From contig JADNRU010000010.1 of assembly GCA_016276965.1 (NCBI GenBank), positions 1 to 32,682 of the forward strand: 32,682 nucleotides of DNA, read 5' to 3'. Below are positions 8,301 through 16,463 of this stretch, piece by piece (position 1 is the first letter of the stretch; every line of letters begins with the position of its first letter). The notes below the pieces were generated by a model. That model did no database searches, was not told the origin of the DNA, and worked only from the letters and a program-made list of their open reading frames with translations. The position numbers and the translations under genes were made by a program. The stretch is from Nitrosopumilales archaeon. Its GTDB lineage: Archaea > Thermoproteota > Nitrososphaeria > Nitrososphaerales > Nitrosopumilaceae.

Positions 8301-9890
8301 TTAGAAAACCTCTTTTGGTCTATATTCACCAAAAACTTCTCTGAATGTGTTACTTATTTCTCCTGTTGTAGCGTAGCTTTTCACGGCATCAAGAATATGA
8401 GGCATTAAGTTAGCATCACTTTCTGCTGCATCTTGCATTTTTGATAGTACTTTTTCTACTTTTGTGTTGTCTCGTGAACTTCGAAGTTTTTTGATTGCTT
8501 TTGCTTGTTTTATTCCTACTGAATCATCGATTCTAAGTAAGTTCTGTTTAGTTTCAACTTCATCTACAAATTTATTGACGCCTACAAGTATCCTTTCGTT
8601 AGCATCAATTTCCTTTTTAAGACGATAGGCATTTTGCCTAATTTCAGCTTGGAAGAAACCGCGCTCAATTCCTTTGAGGGACCCGCCCATTTTCTCAATC
8701 TTTTTTAAATACTTTAAAACTTGATCTTCAATTTCATCACAAAGATTTTCTAAATAATTAGAGCCTGCCATAGGATCTACTGTTTTTGTAACTCCACTTT
8801 CAAAAGCAACAATTTGTTGAGTACGTAAAGCAATCTTTGCTGCCTCTTGTGATGGTAATGCCAATGCTTCATCTCTTGAATTTGTATGCAGTGATTGAGC
8901 TCCGCCTAAAACTGAAGCCAATGATTGTATTGCTACACGTACAATATTATTATCAGGTTGTTGTGCAGTCAATGATTCTCCGCTAGTTTGAACATGAAAT
9001 TTTAATTGCATGGATTTTGGATCCTTTGCATGGAATTTTTCTTTGAGAATTTTTGCATAAATTTTTCTTGCAACTCTAAATTTTGCAATTTCTTCAAATA
9101 GCTCTATAGTACAACAGAAAAAGAAAGATAGTCTTGGGGCAAAATCATCAATTTTCAAACCACGATCCAGACAAGTTTGAATGTATTCAATTGCATTTGC
9201 AAGTGTAAATGCAATTTCTTGAACCGCAGTTGCACCAGCTTCTCGCATATGATAACCAGAAATTGATACAGGATACCATTGAGGAACCTCTTTTGCACAA
9301 TATTGGATCATATCTCCAATTATTCTCATTGAAGGTTGAGGAGGGTAAATGTAGGTGTTTCTTGCAATGTACTCTTTTAAAATATCATTTTGTGTTGTTC
9401 CTCTTAATTCATTGCTAGAAAATCCCTGAGATTGACCAACAGCAATGTAATAGGATAGAAGAGTAGAAGCAGTAGAGTTTATCGTCATTGAAGTACTGAC
9501 TTTTCCTAATGGGATACCATCAAAAGCAGTCAACATATCTTTCAGAGATGCAATTGAAACTCCAACCTTTCCAACCTCACCTTCAGCGGGAGCCGAATCT
9601 GGATCATGACCAATTTGAGTTGGTAAATCAAATGCCATACTTAATCCGGTCTGACCCTTATCCAACATGAATTTGAACCGTTTACTGGTTTGAGCTGCAT
9701 CACCAAATCCAGAATATTGACGCATTGTCCATAACCTATGACGATACATTCCTGCATGAATTCCTCTTGTAAAAGGATATTTGCCTGGGTCTTCTTTTTT
9801 TAATTTCTTATTTGGTTGGTAGACTTGTTTTACGGGAATTTTAGAATCCGTGTAAAGAATTTTGATAGTAGATGGTTTTTGTTTTTTCAT
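8301..9890 (-). CDS. mcmA1: Methylmalonyl-CoA mutase, large (catalytic) subunit
   Basis: Adenosylcobalamin-dependent rearrangement of (R)-methylmalonyl-CoA to succinyl-CoA. About 530 residues form only the catalytic TIM-barrel part. The B12-binding domain is absent and is encoded separately at 13938-14360. Family motifs are clear: TRGIHAGMYR, RQYSGFG, FDLPTQIGHDPD, TINSTA, GYHMREAGA, FHVQTSGESLTAQQP and GGAQSLHTNSRDEAL. The tyrosine in RQYSGFG corresponds to the substrate-determining Tyr of true methylmalonyl-CoA mutases; 2-hydroxyisobutyryl-CoA mutases carry Ile there. The ATG at 9890 is preceded by GTGAT. A GTG at 9899 that overlaps the meaB stop is the alternative start. Confidence 0.93.
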   Translation of the reverse strand: MKKQKPSTIKILYTDSKIPVKQVYQPNKKLKKEDPGKYPFTRGIHAGMYRHRLWTMRQYSGFGDAAQTSKRFKFMLDKGQTGLSMAFDLPTQIGHDPDSAPAEGEVGKVGVSIASLKDMLTAFDGIPLGKVSTSMTINSTASTLLSYYIAVGQSQGFSSNELRGTTQNDILKEYIARNTYIYPPQPSMRIIGDMIQYCAKEVPQWYPVSISGYHMREAGATAVQEIAFTLANAIEYIQTCLDRGLKIDDFAPRLSFFFCCTIELFEEIAKFRVARKIYAKILKEKFHAKDPKSMQLKFHVQTSGESLTAQQPDNNIVRVAIQSLASVLGGAQSLHTNSRDEALALPSQEAAKIALRTQQIVAFESGVTKTVDPMAGSNYLENLCDEIEDQVLKYLKKIEKMGGSLKGIERGFFQAEIRQNAYRLKKEIDANERILVGVNKFVDEVETKQNLLRIDDSVGIKQAKAIKKLRSSRDNTKVEKVLSKMQDAAESDANLMPHILDAVKSYATTGEISNTFREVFGEYRPKEVF

Positions 9891-9895
9891 GTAAA

Positions 9896-10813
9896 TCACT
9901 TTTCTAGATATTTTGAGATTTTTTCAGCAGCATCAAAAGGATCTAATTTTTTTGATTGAACTTGTTTGAGGTATTTTGAAAAGGTGTTTCCAGAAGCGAA
10001 CATGGAATCAATTTTTTCTTTCATATTATTTAAAACAATATCTTTTAATTCAGACTCTAGACGAAGCTTTTCTGTTTCTTTTTTTGTTTTTTTCTTTTCA
10101 GTCATCATTTTTTTAAGTAAATTGGTAAATTCAGCAATACTTTTTTTTGTTTTTGTTGATGTCTTTAAAATTAAAGGATTTTTTTCTGAATCACCAATGT
10201 AATCTTGAACTGCTTGAAATAACTGTGAGGCTCCAGGTAAATCACTTTTATTTACAATGTAAATATCACCAATTTCGGTTAATCCAGCTTTTATTGTTTG
10301 AATGCTATCACCAGTATGTGGATTAAAAACTACAACAGTAATATCTACAATTTTTGAAATCTCAACTTCTGTTTGTCCTGCACCTACACTTTCGATTATA
10401 ATTGGATCAAATCCAGCATACTCTAAAATACGGATACTATTTCGAATTGAGTTTGATACTCCTCCAGTTGCACCTCTGGTTGCAATACTTCGAATGTATG
10501 TTCCAGAATCTGTAGATTCAGTCATTCGCACTCTATCTCCCAAAATTGCTCCTCCAGTTATATGACTAGTAGGATCTATTGCTAAAACTGCAGGTTTAGT
10601 TCCTAATTTTTTCAAATGCAAAGATGTTAAGTTGATTAAGGAACTTTTTCCTGCTCCTGCAGGACCTGTAAATCCTATTATCACAGATTTACCTGAATTT
10701 TTAAAAATTTTTTTAATTAATTTTCTAGCATTTTTTTTATCGTTTTCAATAATTGATATGGCTTTGGCAATAGCTCCCCGTTTGCCTTTTTTTAGTTCAG
10801 AAGATAGATCCAA
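9896..10813 (-). CDS. meaB: MeaB/ArgK-type GTPase, chaperone of methylmalonyl-CoA mutase
   Basis: A G3E-family GTPase of 305 residues that in characterised systems gates cobalamin loading and protects methylmalonyl-CoA mutase. The P-loop is GPAGAGKS (50-57), followed by VLAIDPTSHITGGAILGDRVRM and ESVGAGQTEVEI, both family hallmarks, and the base-recognition motif NKSD. The start is TTG at 10813, with no better in-frame codon. The family is usually slightly longer (about 320 residues). Its stop lies 5 nt before the mutase ATG, inside the alternative GTG start, so the two are translationally coupled. The tight meaB-mutase-epimerase order supports the function. Confidence 0.92.
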   Translation of the reverse strand: MDLSSELKKGKRGAIAKAISIIENDKKNARKLIKKIFKNSGKSVIIGFTGPAGAGKSSLINLTSLHLKKLGTKPAVLAIDPTSHITGGAILGDRVRMTESTDSGTYIRSIATRGATGGVSNSIRNSIRILEYAGFDPIIIESVGAGQTEVEISKIVDITVVVFNPHTGDSIQTIKAGLTEIGDIYIVNKSDLPGASQLFQAVQDYIGDSEKNPLILKTSTKTKKSIAEFTNLLKKMMTEKKKTKKETEKLRLESELKDIVLNNMKEKIDSMFASGNTFSKYLKQVQSKKLDPFDAAEKISKYLEK

Positions 10814-10835
10814 TAAAGAGTTGTCACTTTTCCCA

Positions 10836-10859
10836 CAATAAAATCTTGCAGGTGCAAGA
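10836..10859 (-). promoter_or_regulatory. TATA-like box with adjoining palindrome upstream of meaB
   Basis: On the minus strand, TCTTGCA-CC-TGCAAGA (10844-10859) is a perfect 7-bp inverted repeat with a 2-nt centre. It runs straight into GATTTTATTG, a TATA-like box about 29 nt before the meaB TTG. It could be an operator over the BRE/TATA region, or a hairpin plus U-run ending the upstream gene, whose stop is at 10870. The sequence alone does not decide. Confidence 0.4.
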
Positions 10860-10869
10860 AACTATTTTC

Positions 10870-11280
10870 TTAACCTTTACTGTAAATAATAGGTGGAGTT
10901 GGTTCATTTTTAGAATGAATTTCTGTTTTTAATCCAACTTGTCCCAATTCTTCATGTTCTATTAATAATGTAACAGGATTAGTTTTCCAACCATATTGTG
11001 GTGGTTTAGAAAAGGATACTCTTTCAACAAATTGTGAATTATTAAAATTTTTTTGAAATGATTCGGGCATCCCTAAAATTTCTAGGACAACTCTACTTGT
11101 TTTTTGAGTTTTATCTTGGAAGGTTATCTCAACAAAGCCTTCATTTTCATAATAAATTGCATCTAACTCAAAGGTATTGGCTAAAAGCTCTCGATCAACT
11201 GAGTTTGTTTCTATTAGAAAGATTATCGCTAGAGAGCTTACAAGAGCAATGGAAATAATTGGAATAATTTTTCGTACCAT
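10870..11280 (-). CDS. Membrane-anchored protein of unknown function
   Basis: I do not recognise this 136-residue protein. Residues about 4-23 (KIIPIISIALVSSLAIIFLI) form one hydrophobic segment, read as a signal anchor. The rest is polar and looks beta-rich and extracytoplasmic, with no cysteines and no obvious catalytic motif. The C-terminus is PTPPIIYSKG. It lies between the M1 aminopeptidase (23 nt upstream) and meaB (56 nt downstream) on the same strand, so it may be co-transcribed with either. The start is ATG at 11280. Likely a conserved thaumarchaeal surface protein, but that needs a homology search. Confidence 0.65.
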   Translation of the reverse strand: MVRKIIPIISIALVSSLAIIFLIETNSVDRELLANTFELDAIYYENEGFVEITFQDKTQKTSRVVLEILGMPESFQKNFNNSQFVERVSFSKPPQYGWKTNPVTLLIEHEELGQVGLKTEIHSKNEPTPPIIYSKG

Positions 11281-11303
11281 ATTTTAGTTGATTAATTGTT
11301 ACA

Positions 11304-13802
11304 TTAATTGTTATATTCAGATTTTATGTTACTCAACAAGTTTGTGTGAACCCGAATTCTTTCTAGTGCTTGTTCTAAAGTCATCTCAGTTCCAGGCGTA
11401 GGATTTTTTTTGAAAAATTGTCTAATTTCTTTTTCCATACTGCTGTCTGCAACAAGTGAAATAGATCCAACTATCCTATTTGCTAGTGGGTTGCCTAATC
11501 CAAATTTCTTTATGAGTGTTTTCCAATTTTTTTTAAGCCAAGGCCACATAATCTTTCTACCATAAGGATTACCAGATACACGAATTATTGGTAATGCAAT
11601 ATTTTGTGAACGAACCTCCTTACTTAAAGAAAATTCTAATGTTTTCAAAAGTAATTTCTCGCTTCTAAAATTGCATAATCCTGCAAGAGCTCTTAATTTT
11701 GCCTCCTGGGTTGCAGCTTTTTTGTAAATTCGAATTAAGGTCTCATATGTTTTTTCATCCCCACTCCAAGCTACTAATGAAAAAACTGGCTCTCGTAAAT
11801 CTGGTCTTAGTGTCTCTCTTTTTTTAAGAAATGTCTTAAATCGTCTTTGTGCTTCCTGAAGTATTTTTTTGTCACCTAATTTTCCTAGCACTACTATGAC
11901 CATACTTCTCAGTAATGTGTCAGTGTGTTTTTCATCAGGTTTTGGATCCCAACCTACTAATTCAAAAAGCTCCTTGAAATAATCGTACGCGTATTTTTTT
12001 ATTATAGGTGCAAATCTTTCATGAAAAGAAAGAAAATACAAGAAATTGAGATTGTTAGCCACATTAATTGAGGTTAAATAATTTTTTTCGCCATGATATG
12101 CTTCAGAAAAATCAAGATAGGTATGGACTCGCTCAGTACCATTTACACATAATGCAAAAAGATCATTTTGAATAGACCAACGGTCAACATAATATAGTTT
12201 CTTTAACGATACAAGTTTTTTTAATTCAGTGAGCAAATGCCTATCATATTTTATCCGTACGAAAGCTTTTCTTGAAGAATTAACTACCGGGAAAAACTTT
12301 TTCTGATTGAATGTAATTTGTGAAGTTTTGCTTGTCATAAGTTTTGATAAAGTATTACTTCCAGTACCTACAGAAACAGGGATTAACCAAAGTCCTTTTT
12401 GATATTTTTTGTTATGCTCTAATAAGAATCGATTTTGTTCCAAATGAAGTTTTGAATTTTGTTTGTTTACCTCAACTAAAGGAAAACCTACTTGATGTAT
12501 CCATGTATTCATCATTTTTCGAACAGGTTTTTTTGAAATTTTTCCAATTGAATCCCAAAGATCATCTCCAGTAGCATTACCATACATGTGATGGCTTAGA
12601 TAGTGATGAAGACCGTTACGAAAATTATTTTCTCCAACAAAATATTCCAACATTCGTAAAACACAACCTCCTTTATCGTAGCTAATACTATCGAAAATTT
12701 CTCTAATTTCCGATGGTTTTTTGACTTTAGCATGTATTGGATGGGAAGTTTTCAAACCATCTAGTCTCATAGCATCATTCATTGATGTTTCAAGAAATTG
12801 ATCCCATAGATCCCATTCAGGATAATAATTAACTACTATTTTTGTAGCCATAAAGGTAGCAAAACTTTCGTTGAGCCACAAATCATCCCACCATCTCATT
12901 GTGACTAAATTTCCAAACCATTGATGAGCTAATTCATGAGAAATTACTTCAGCAATGAATTGTTTTGTTTTTGTAGAAGAAGTCTTAGGATCATATAGTA
13001 GAATTGTTTCCCTAAACGTAATAGCGCCCCAATTTTCCATAGCACCTGCAGCAAAATCAGGTACAGCAATAAGATCAAGTTTTGGTAATGGATATTTTAT
13101 TTGAAAATATTTTTCATAGTCTTTAAGAAATTTTTTTGTATAATCAAGAGCAAGCTTTCCTTTAGATTTATTTCCTCTAATAGTAACTACACGAATCATT
13201 AATTTCCCCAATTTACCTGTTAAAAATTCAAAATCACCAACCCCAAGATATAACAAATAAGTTGACATTATTGGTGTTCTAGAAAAATTATAACGGATTT
13301 TTTTACCATTTTTCTTTTTTGATATAACAGGCATGTTTGAAATTGCAACTAAGTTTCGGTCAACTATTAAGCTAATATCGAAAGTTGCTTTGGCTTTTGG
13401 TTCATCCCAACATAGAAAAGCGCGACGTGCGTCTGCTGCTTCAAATTGAGTTGTAGCTAGATATCTGATTTTTCCACGATTGTCTTTATATTCACTTTTG
13501 TAAAAGCCTAAAAGTCTATCATTTAAAATTCCTTTGAATTCAAAATATAGCTTTACGTTTCCACGTACTTTTTCTGAAAGTTTTATATCAAGTTCTTCCT
13601 TTTTTTCATTTAGTTTTGTTGTAGCTGTAATTTTTTTATTTTTTGTTTCAAGATAGCATTTCCTAATTTTTAATTCAGCTGCATTTAGCGTAATGCGGTT
13701 GGTTGCCTTTGGTATTTTGATTTCAATGAATTCTTTGCCATAAAATGTAAAATCTTTAAAGTTTGGTTCAAATTCCAGATGATAATTAAGAGGAGAAATC
13801 AT
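11304..13802 (-). CDS. M1-family zinc aminopeptidase (tricorn-interacting-factor / APN type)
   Basis: Cytosolic metallopeptidase of 832 residues that removes N-terminal residues from peptides, probably downstream of the proteasome. The N-terminal beta domain leads to the exopeptidase motif GAMEN (253-257). The zinc site follows: HELAH (H289, E290, H293) with the third ligand E312 in NESFA. A conserved tyrosine lies in FDSISYDKGG. The remaining 400 or so residues form the helical C-terminal domain. No signal peptide is visible and the length is normal for archaeal tricorn F2/F3-like enzymes. The start is ATG at 13802, and it is divergent from the B12-binding mutase subunit across 135 nt. Confidence 0.93.
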   Translation of the reverse strand: MISPLNYHLEFEPNFKDFTFYGKEFIEIKIPKATNRITLNAAELKIRKCYLETKNKKITATTKLNEKKEELDIKLSEKVRGNVKLYFEFKGILNDRLLGFYKSEYKDNRGKIRYLATTQFEAADARRAFLCWDEPKAKATFDISLIVDRNLVAISNMPVISKKKNGKKIRYNFSRTPIMSTYLLYLGVGDFEFLTGKLGKLMIRVVTIRGNKSKGKLALDYTKKFLKDYEKYFQIKYPLPKLDLIAVPDFAAGAMENWGAITFRETILLYDPKTSSTKTKQFIAEVISHELAHQWFGNLVTMRWWDDLWLNESFATFMATKIVVNYYPEWDLWDQFLETSMNDAMRLDGLKTSHPIHAKVKKPSEIREIFDSISYDKGGCVLRMLEYFVGENNFRNGLHHYLSHHMYGNATGDDLWDSIGKISKKPVRKMMNTWIHQVGFPLVEVNKQNSKLHLEQNRFLLEHNKKYQKGLWLIPVSVGTGSNTLSKLMTSKTSQITFNQKKFFPVVNSSRKAFVRIKYDRHLLTELKKLVSLKKLYYVDRWSIQNDLFALCVNGTERVHTYLDFSEAYHGEKNYLTSINVANNLNFLYFLSFHERFAPIIKKYAYDYFKELFELVGWDPKPDEKHTDTLLRSMVIVVLGKLGDKKILQEAQRRFKTFLKKRETLRPDLREPVFSLVAWSGDEKTYETLIRIYKKAATQEAKLRALAGLCNFRSEKLLLKTLEFSLSKEVRSQNIALPIIRVSGNPYGRKIMWPWLKKNWKTLIKKFGLGNPLANRIVGSISLVADSSMEKEIRQFFKKNPTPGTEMTLEQALERIRVHTNLLSNIKSEYNN

Positions 13803-13906
13803 AATGATAAGATTGAAAATTTTGCTCTATTTGTACCATACAGATAGAACGACTGTGATTTTTTTCTGTTCATGATTTATCAAAATTTTTCAAAATATTA
13901 CCAAAG

Positions 13907-13914
13907 ATTTTAAG
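13907..13914 (+). promoter_or_regulatory. TATA-like box of mcmA2
   Basis: ATTTTAAG is centred about 27 nt before the ATG at 13938, in the divergent region shared with the aminopeptidase. This would give a leaderless mRNA. Confidence 0.35.
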
Positions 13915-13937
13915 AGTTAGGAATAATATTTTATCAT

Positions 13938-14360
13938 ATGAAGCAAAAGGCCGCCTCTAGAAGTATTAAGATCCTTGTAGCAAAAATGGGTTTGGATGGC
14001 CATGATAGGGGTGCGTTGGTACTTTGTAGATCCTTTAGAGATGCAGGGATGGAAGTAATTTACTCTGGACTTTTTGCCACTCCTGATAGAATCGCCCAAA
14101 TAGCAGAAGACGAAGATGTTGATGTCATTGCTTTAAGTCTGCTTAATGGTGCTCATAATACATTATTTCCTAGAGTAGTCAAAGCTATTGGAAAAAAAGG
14201 AATCAAAGATGTATTAGTTGTAGGTGGAGGAGTAATTCCTGAAGAAGATAAAAAGGGTTTAGAAAAAGCAGGAATCTCAGGCGTGTTTGGCCCGGGTACA
14301 CCTCTTCCAAAAATAATAAAACATATCACTACTGGAGTATCTAAACTAAGAAAAATTTAG
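13938..14360 (+). CDS. mcmA2: Methylmalonyl-CoA mutase, small (B12-binding) subunit
   Basis: A free-standing cobalamin-binding domain of 140 residues. The B12 motif DxHxxG is present as DGHDRG (D20, H22, G25); H22 would be the lower axial cobalt ligand. LLNGAHNTLFPRV and VVGGGVIPEED complete the Rossmann-like B12 fold. With the catalytic subunit at 8301-9890 it forms the split archaeal type of methylmalonyl-CoA mutase, whereas many bacteria carry one fused chain. It is on the opposite strand, about 4 kb from its partner, with the aminopeptidase and a membrane protein between, so the two halves cannot share a transcript. Confidence 0.93.
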   Translation: MKQKAASRSIKILVAKMGLDGHDRGALVLCRSFRDAGMEVIYSGLFATPDRIAQIAEDEDVDVIALSLLNGAHNTLFPRVVKAIGKKGIKDVLVVGGGVIPEEDKKGLEKAGISGVFGPGTPLPKIIKHITTGVSKLRKI

Positions 14361-14369
14361 TATTAAAAA

Positions 14370-15368
14370 TTATTCTTTAGAATCTGGCCACATCATTTGT
14401 CGCATTTTCTTGCCGACTTGTTCTATTTGATGTGAATCAAGCTCTTTCATGTATCTATCAAAAGCATTTTTCCCATTTTTCTGATACTCACTAATCCATT
14501 CTTCGTTAAATGTTCCATTCTGGATTTCTTCAAGAACTTTTTTCATACGCTCTTTAGTTTCTGCATTCATTACAACAGAACCTCTAGTTAATCCACCGTA
14601 TCTTGCAGTTTCACTTACACGTCTCCACATGCCATTAATTCCATATCTTTGAATCATATCTACAATTAATTTGAGTTCGTGTAAAACCTCAAAGTATGCA
14701 ATCTCTGGTTGATAACCTGCTTCAACAAGTGTTTCAAATGATTTGATTACCATTGATGCACAACCACCACAAAGGTCCGCTTGTTCCCCAAACCAGTCGG
14801 TTTCAACTTCTTCTTTGAATGTAGTTTTAATTACACCGGCTTTTGTGCTACCAATTGCTTTTGCAATTCCCAAAGTTCTCTCCCAAGCTTTTTTAGTATA
14901 ATCTTGATGAACTGCAACAATTGATGGAGTTCCAAATCCTTGCTGATAGGTTTCTCTTACTTTAGAACCAGGTCCTTTTGGTGCAATCATAATAACATCA
15001 ATGTTATTTGGAGCTTCAATCCATTTCCAATGAATTGCAGCAGCATGTGAAAAAGATAAAGCGTTTCCCTCTGAAAGGTTTGGCCCTATTTCTTCTTTGT
15101 AGACTTTAGCCTGAACCATATCGGGTATCAAAACGTAAATTATATCACCAGCTTTCGTTGCGTCTGAAATTGACATCACTTTATGCCCGTCTGCTTGTGC
15201 TTTTTGCCAGCTAGAACCGCCTTCTTTTACACCTACGATTACATTGAGACCAGAATCTTTCATGTTGTTAGATTGGGCATTTCCTTGAATTCCATAGCCT
15301 AAAACAGCAATTATCTGGTCTTTTATTGGGTCTAAACTTACGTCTTCGTCCTTCCAAATTTGTGCCAT
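14370..15368 (-). CDS. ilvC: Ketol-acid reductoisomerase
   Basis: Second step of valine, leucine and isoleucine synthesis: NADPH- and magnesium-dependent isomeroreduction of acetolactate or acetohydroxybutyrate. At 332 residues it is a short class I enzyme. The N-terminal Rossmann fold has GYGIQG (24-29), and conserved FSHAAAIHW and APKGPG follow. The knotted C-terminal domain has metal ligands D191 and E195 in DWFGEQADLCGG and E227/E231 in YFEVLHELK. The start is ATG at 15368, preceded by a G-rich GGGGGGTTATT and an AT-rich TATA-like stretch near 15390. It is convergent with mcmA2 and separated from it by 9 nt. No other branched-chain pathway gene is in view. Confidence 0.96.
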   Translation of the reverse strand: MAQIWKDEDVSLDPIKDQIIAVLGYGIQGNAQSNNMKDSGLNVIVGVKEGGSSWQKAQADGHKVMSISDATKAGDIIYVLIPDMVQAKVYKEEIGPNLSEGNALSFSHAAAIHWKWIEAPNNIDVIMIAPKGPGSKVRETYQQGFGTPSIVAVHQDYTKKAWERTLGIAKAIGSTKAGVIKTTFKEEVETDWFGEQADLCGGCASMVIKSFETLVEAGYQPEIAYFEVLHELKLIVDMIQRYGINGMWRRVSETARYGGLTRGSVVMNAETKERMKKVLEEIQNGTFNEEWISEYQKNGKNAFDRYMKELDSHQIEQVGKKMRQMMWPDSKE

Positions 15369-15409
15369 AATAACCCCCCGATTTAATGCAAATAAATATC
15401 AATTAATTT

Positions 15410-16429
15410 CTAAATTGGGGAATCACTTCTTTCAGAAGTTGGCATGCTTGGTTTTTTCCTTTTCATAATAAGAATTATTGCTAGAAGCAATATTGCAGGA
15501 GCTGCAATTATTGCAACTGCAATCTCATAGTAAAACTGTAACGTTTCTTTTGGCTGAACAATTTTTTCAGTAGTTTGTGTTTTTTCAGGATTTTCGTAAA
15601 CTATAGTACTAAAGTCTGCAATTCTCCCTACAGATTCTTCTGTAAGCTTGATTTCCATTCCACCTACTGTACCAAAAGCTTTGATGTTACGAAACTTGAT
15701 AATTACTTGCCCTGGCTCCTCAAAAATCCACTCTCTGTAATCCCCTCCTGCACCAGAAACTGTCTGCTCATCTCGATAGACTTCTTTTCCATTGTGGATT
15801 ATTGAAATATCGTACTGTAGCTTTCTTAGAGGTAGGTCATTTACTGTATCATAAAATCTGTAAATGAACTTGACTTTCTCATGAGTTTTAATCACTTTTG
15901 GATCCCATGAAAAATTAACTTCAACAGAATTATCAGGTGTAATCTGTAGTATTGGAAATTGTTCTATTTTTTTGCCAGATGCATCATGAGGGTAGTCGGG
16001 TATTATTGCCTCTACTTGAACAAGCCCTTCCATCCATGGATGTATTACACAAAAATATGAAAATGACCCAGTATTTTCAAAAGTGTAAGACCACGAGTCT
16101 CCAGGCATAAACCTTCCACTATCAAATAACCCTTCGGGAGTTCCAAAATCATCACCCATCCATCCAAATCTTCCTGAACCTTTACCACTAGTTACAGTAT
16201 GTCCCTCTCTATCGTCATTTTTCCAAGTTATAGTATCTCCAACTTGAATTGATATTTCTGGAGGATCGTACCAAACTTCGGCTGGTGTGTTTAGCTCAGG
16301 ATTGTATGCACCAAATGGAATTAAAACAACTTTTTCTTCTGCATATGCTTGATTATTTAATAATGAACTTGCCAAAAAGATAAAAAACAAACCGACGATA
16401 ATTCCAATCCAAGTGTATTGATTTACCAT
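15410..16429 (-). CDS. Membrane-anchored cupredoxin-domain protein
   Basis: An exported protein of 339 residues. Residues about 7-30 form a signal sequence ending in QAYA. A blue-copper domain (about 50-140) has type-1 ligands H77, C127, H130 and M133 in the pattern FCVIHPWM. An unrecognised beta-rich domain follows (about 155-270), then a C-terminal transmembrane helix at about 302-322 with a short basic cytoplasmic tail. It should be tethered on the outside of the cell membrane. Thaumarchaea use many such copper proteins, presumably as electron carriers in ammonia oxidation; a direct role here is inferred. The second domain is absent from simple plastocyanins and could bind a partner. Confidence 0.85.
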   Translation of the reverse strand: MVNQYTWIGIIVGLFFIFLASSLLNNQAYAEEKVVLIPFGAYNPELNTPAEVWYDPPEISIQVGDTITWKNDDREGHTVTSGKGSGRFGWMGDDFGTPEGLFDSGRFMPGDSWSYTFENTGSFSYFCVIHPWMEGLVQVEAIIPDYPHDASGKKIEQFPILQITPDNSVEVNFSWDPKVIKTHEKVKFIYRFYDTVNDLPLRKLQYDISIIHNGKEVYRDEQTVSGAGGDYREWIFEEPGQVIIKFRNIKAFGTVGGMEIKLTEESVGRIADFSTIVYENPEKTQTTEKIVQPKETLQFYYEIAVAIIAAPAILLLAIILIMKRKKPSMPTSERSDSPI

Positions 16430-16443
16430 ACAAAGACTTTCTG

Positions 16444-16458
16444 ATTTAAATATATTAA
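16444..16458 (-). promoter_or_regulatory. TATA box of the cupredoxin gene
   Basis: On the minus strand TTAATATATTTAAAT is centred about 22 nt before the ATG at 16429. It begins right after the stop of the 39-residue zinc protein, so the cupredoxin gene probably has its own leaderless promoter. Confidence 0.5.
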
Positions 16459-16463
16459 GAAAC

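Noticed and set aside
8300-8332. ATG start of the epimerase at 8332
   Set aside because: It would overlap the mutase by 32 nt and add residues not typical of the family. The TTG at 8299, just after the mutase stop, fits better.
9209-9418. Plus-strand frame inside the mutase gene, and the other antisense frames within polB, ppdK, the aminopeptidase and birA
   Set aside because: They are antisense shadows of conserved genes, with no domains and with codon patterns set by the true strand.
11291-11313. Direct repeat ATTAATTGTTA twice, 1 nt apart, at the aminopeptidase stop
   Set aside because: Short AT-rich duplication in a gene-end region. Slippage explains it and no function is indicated.
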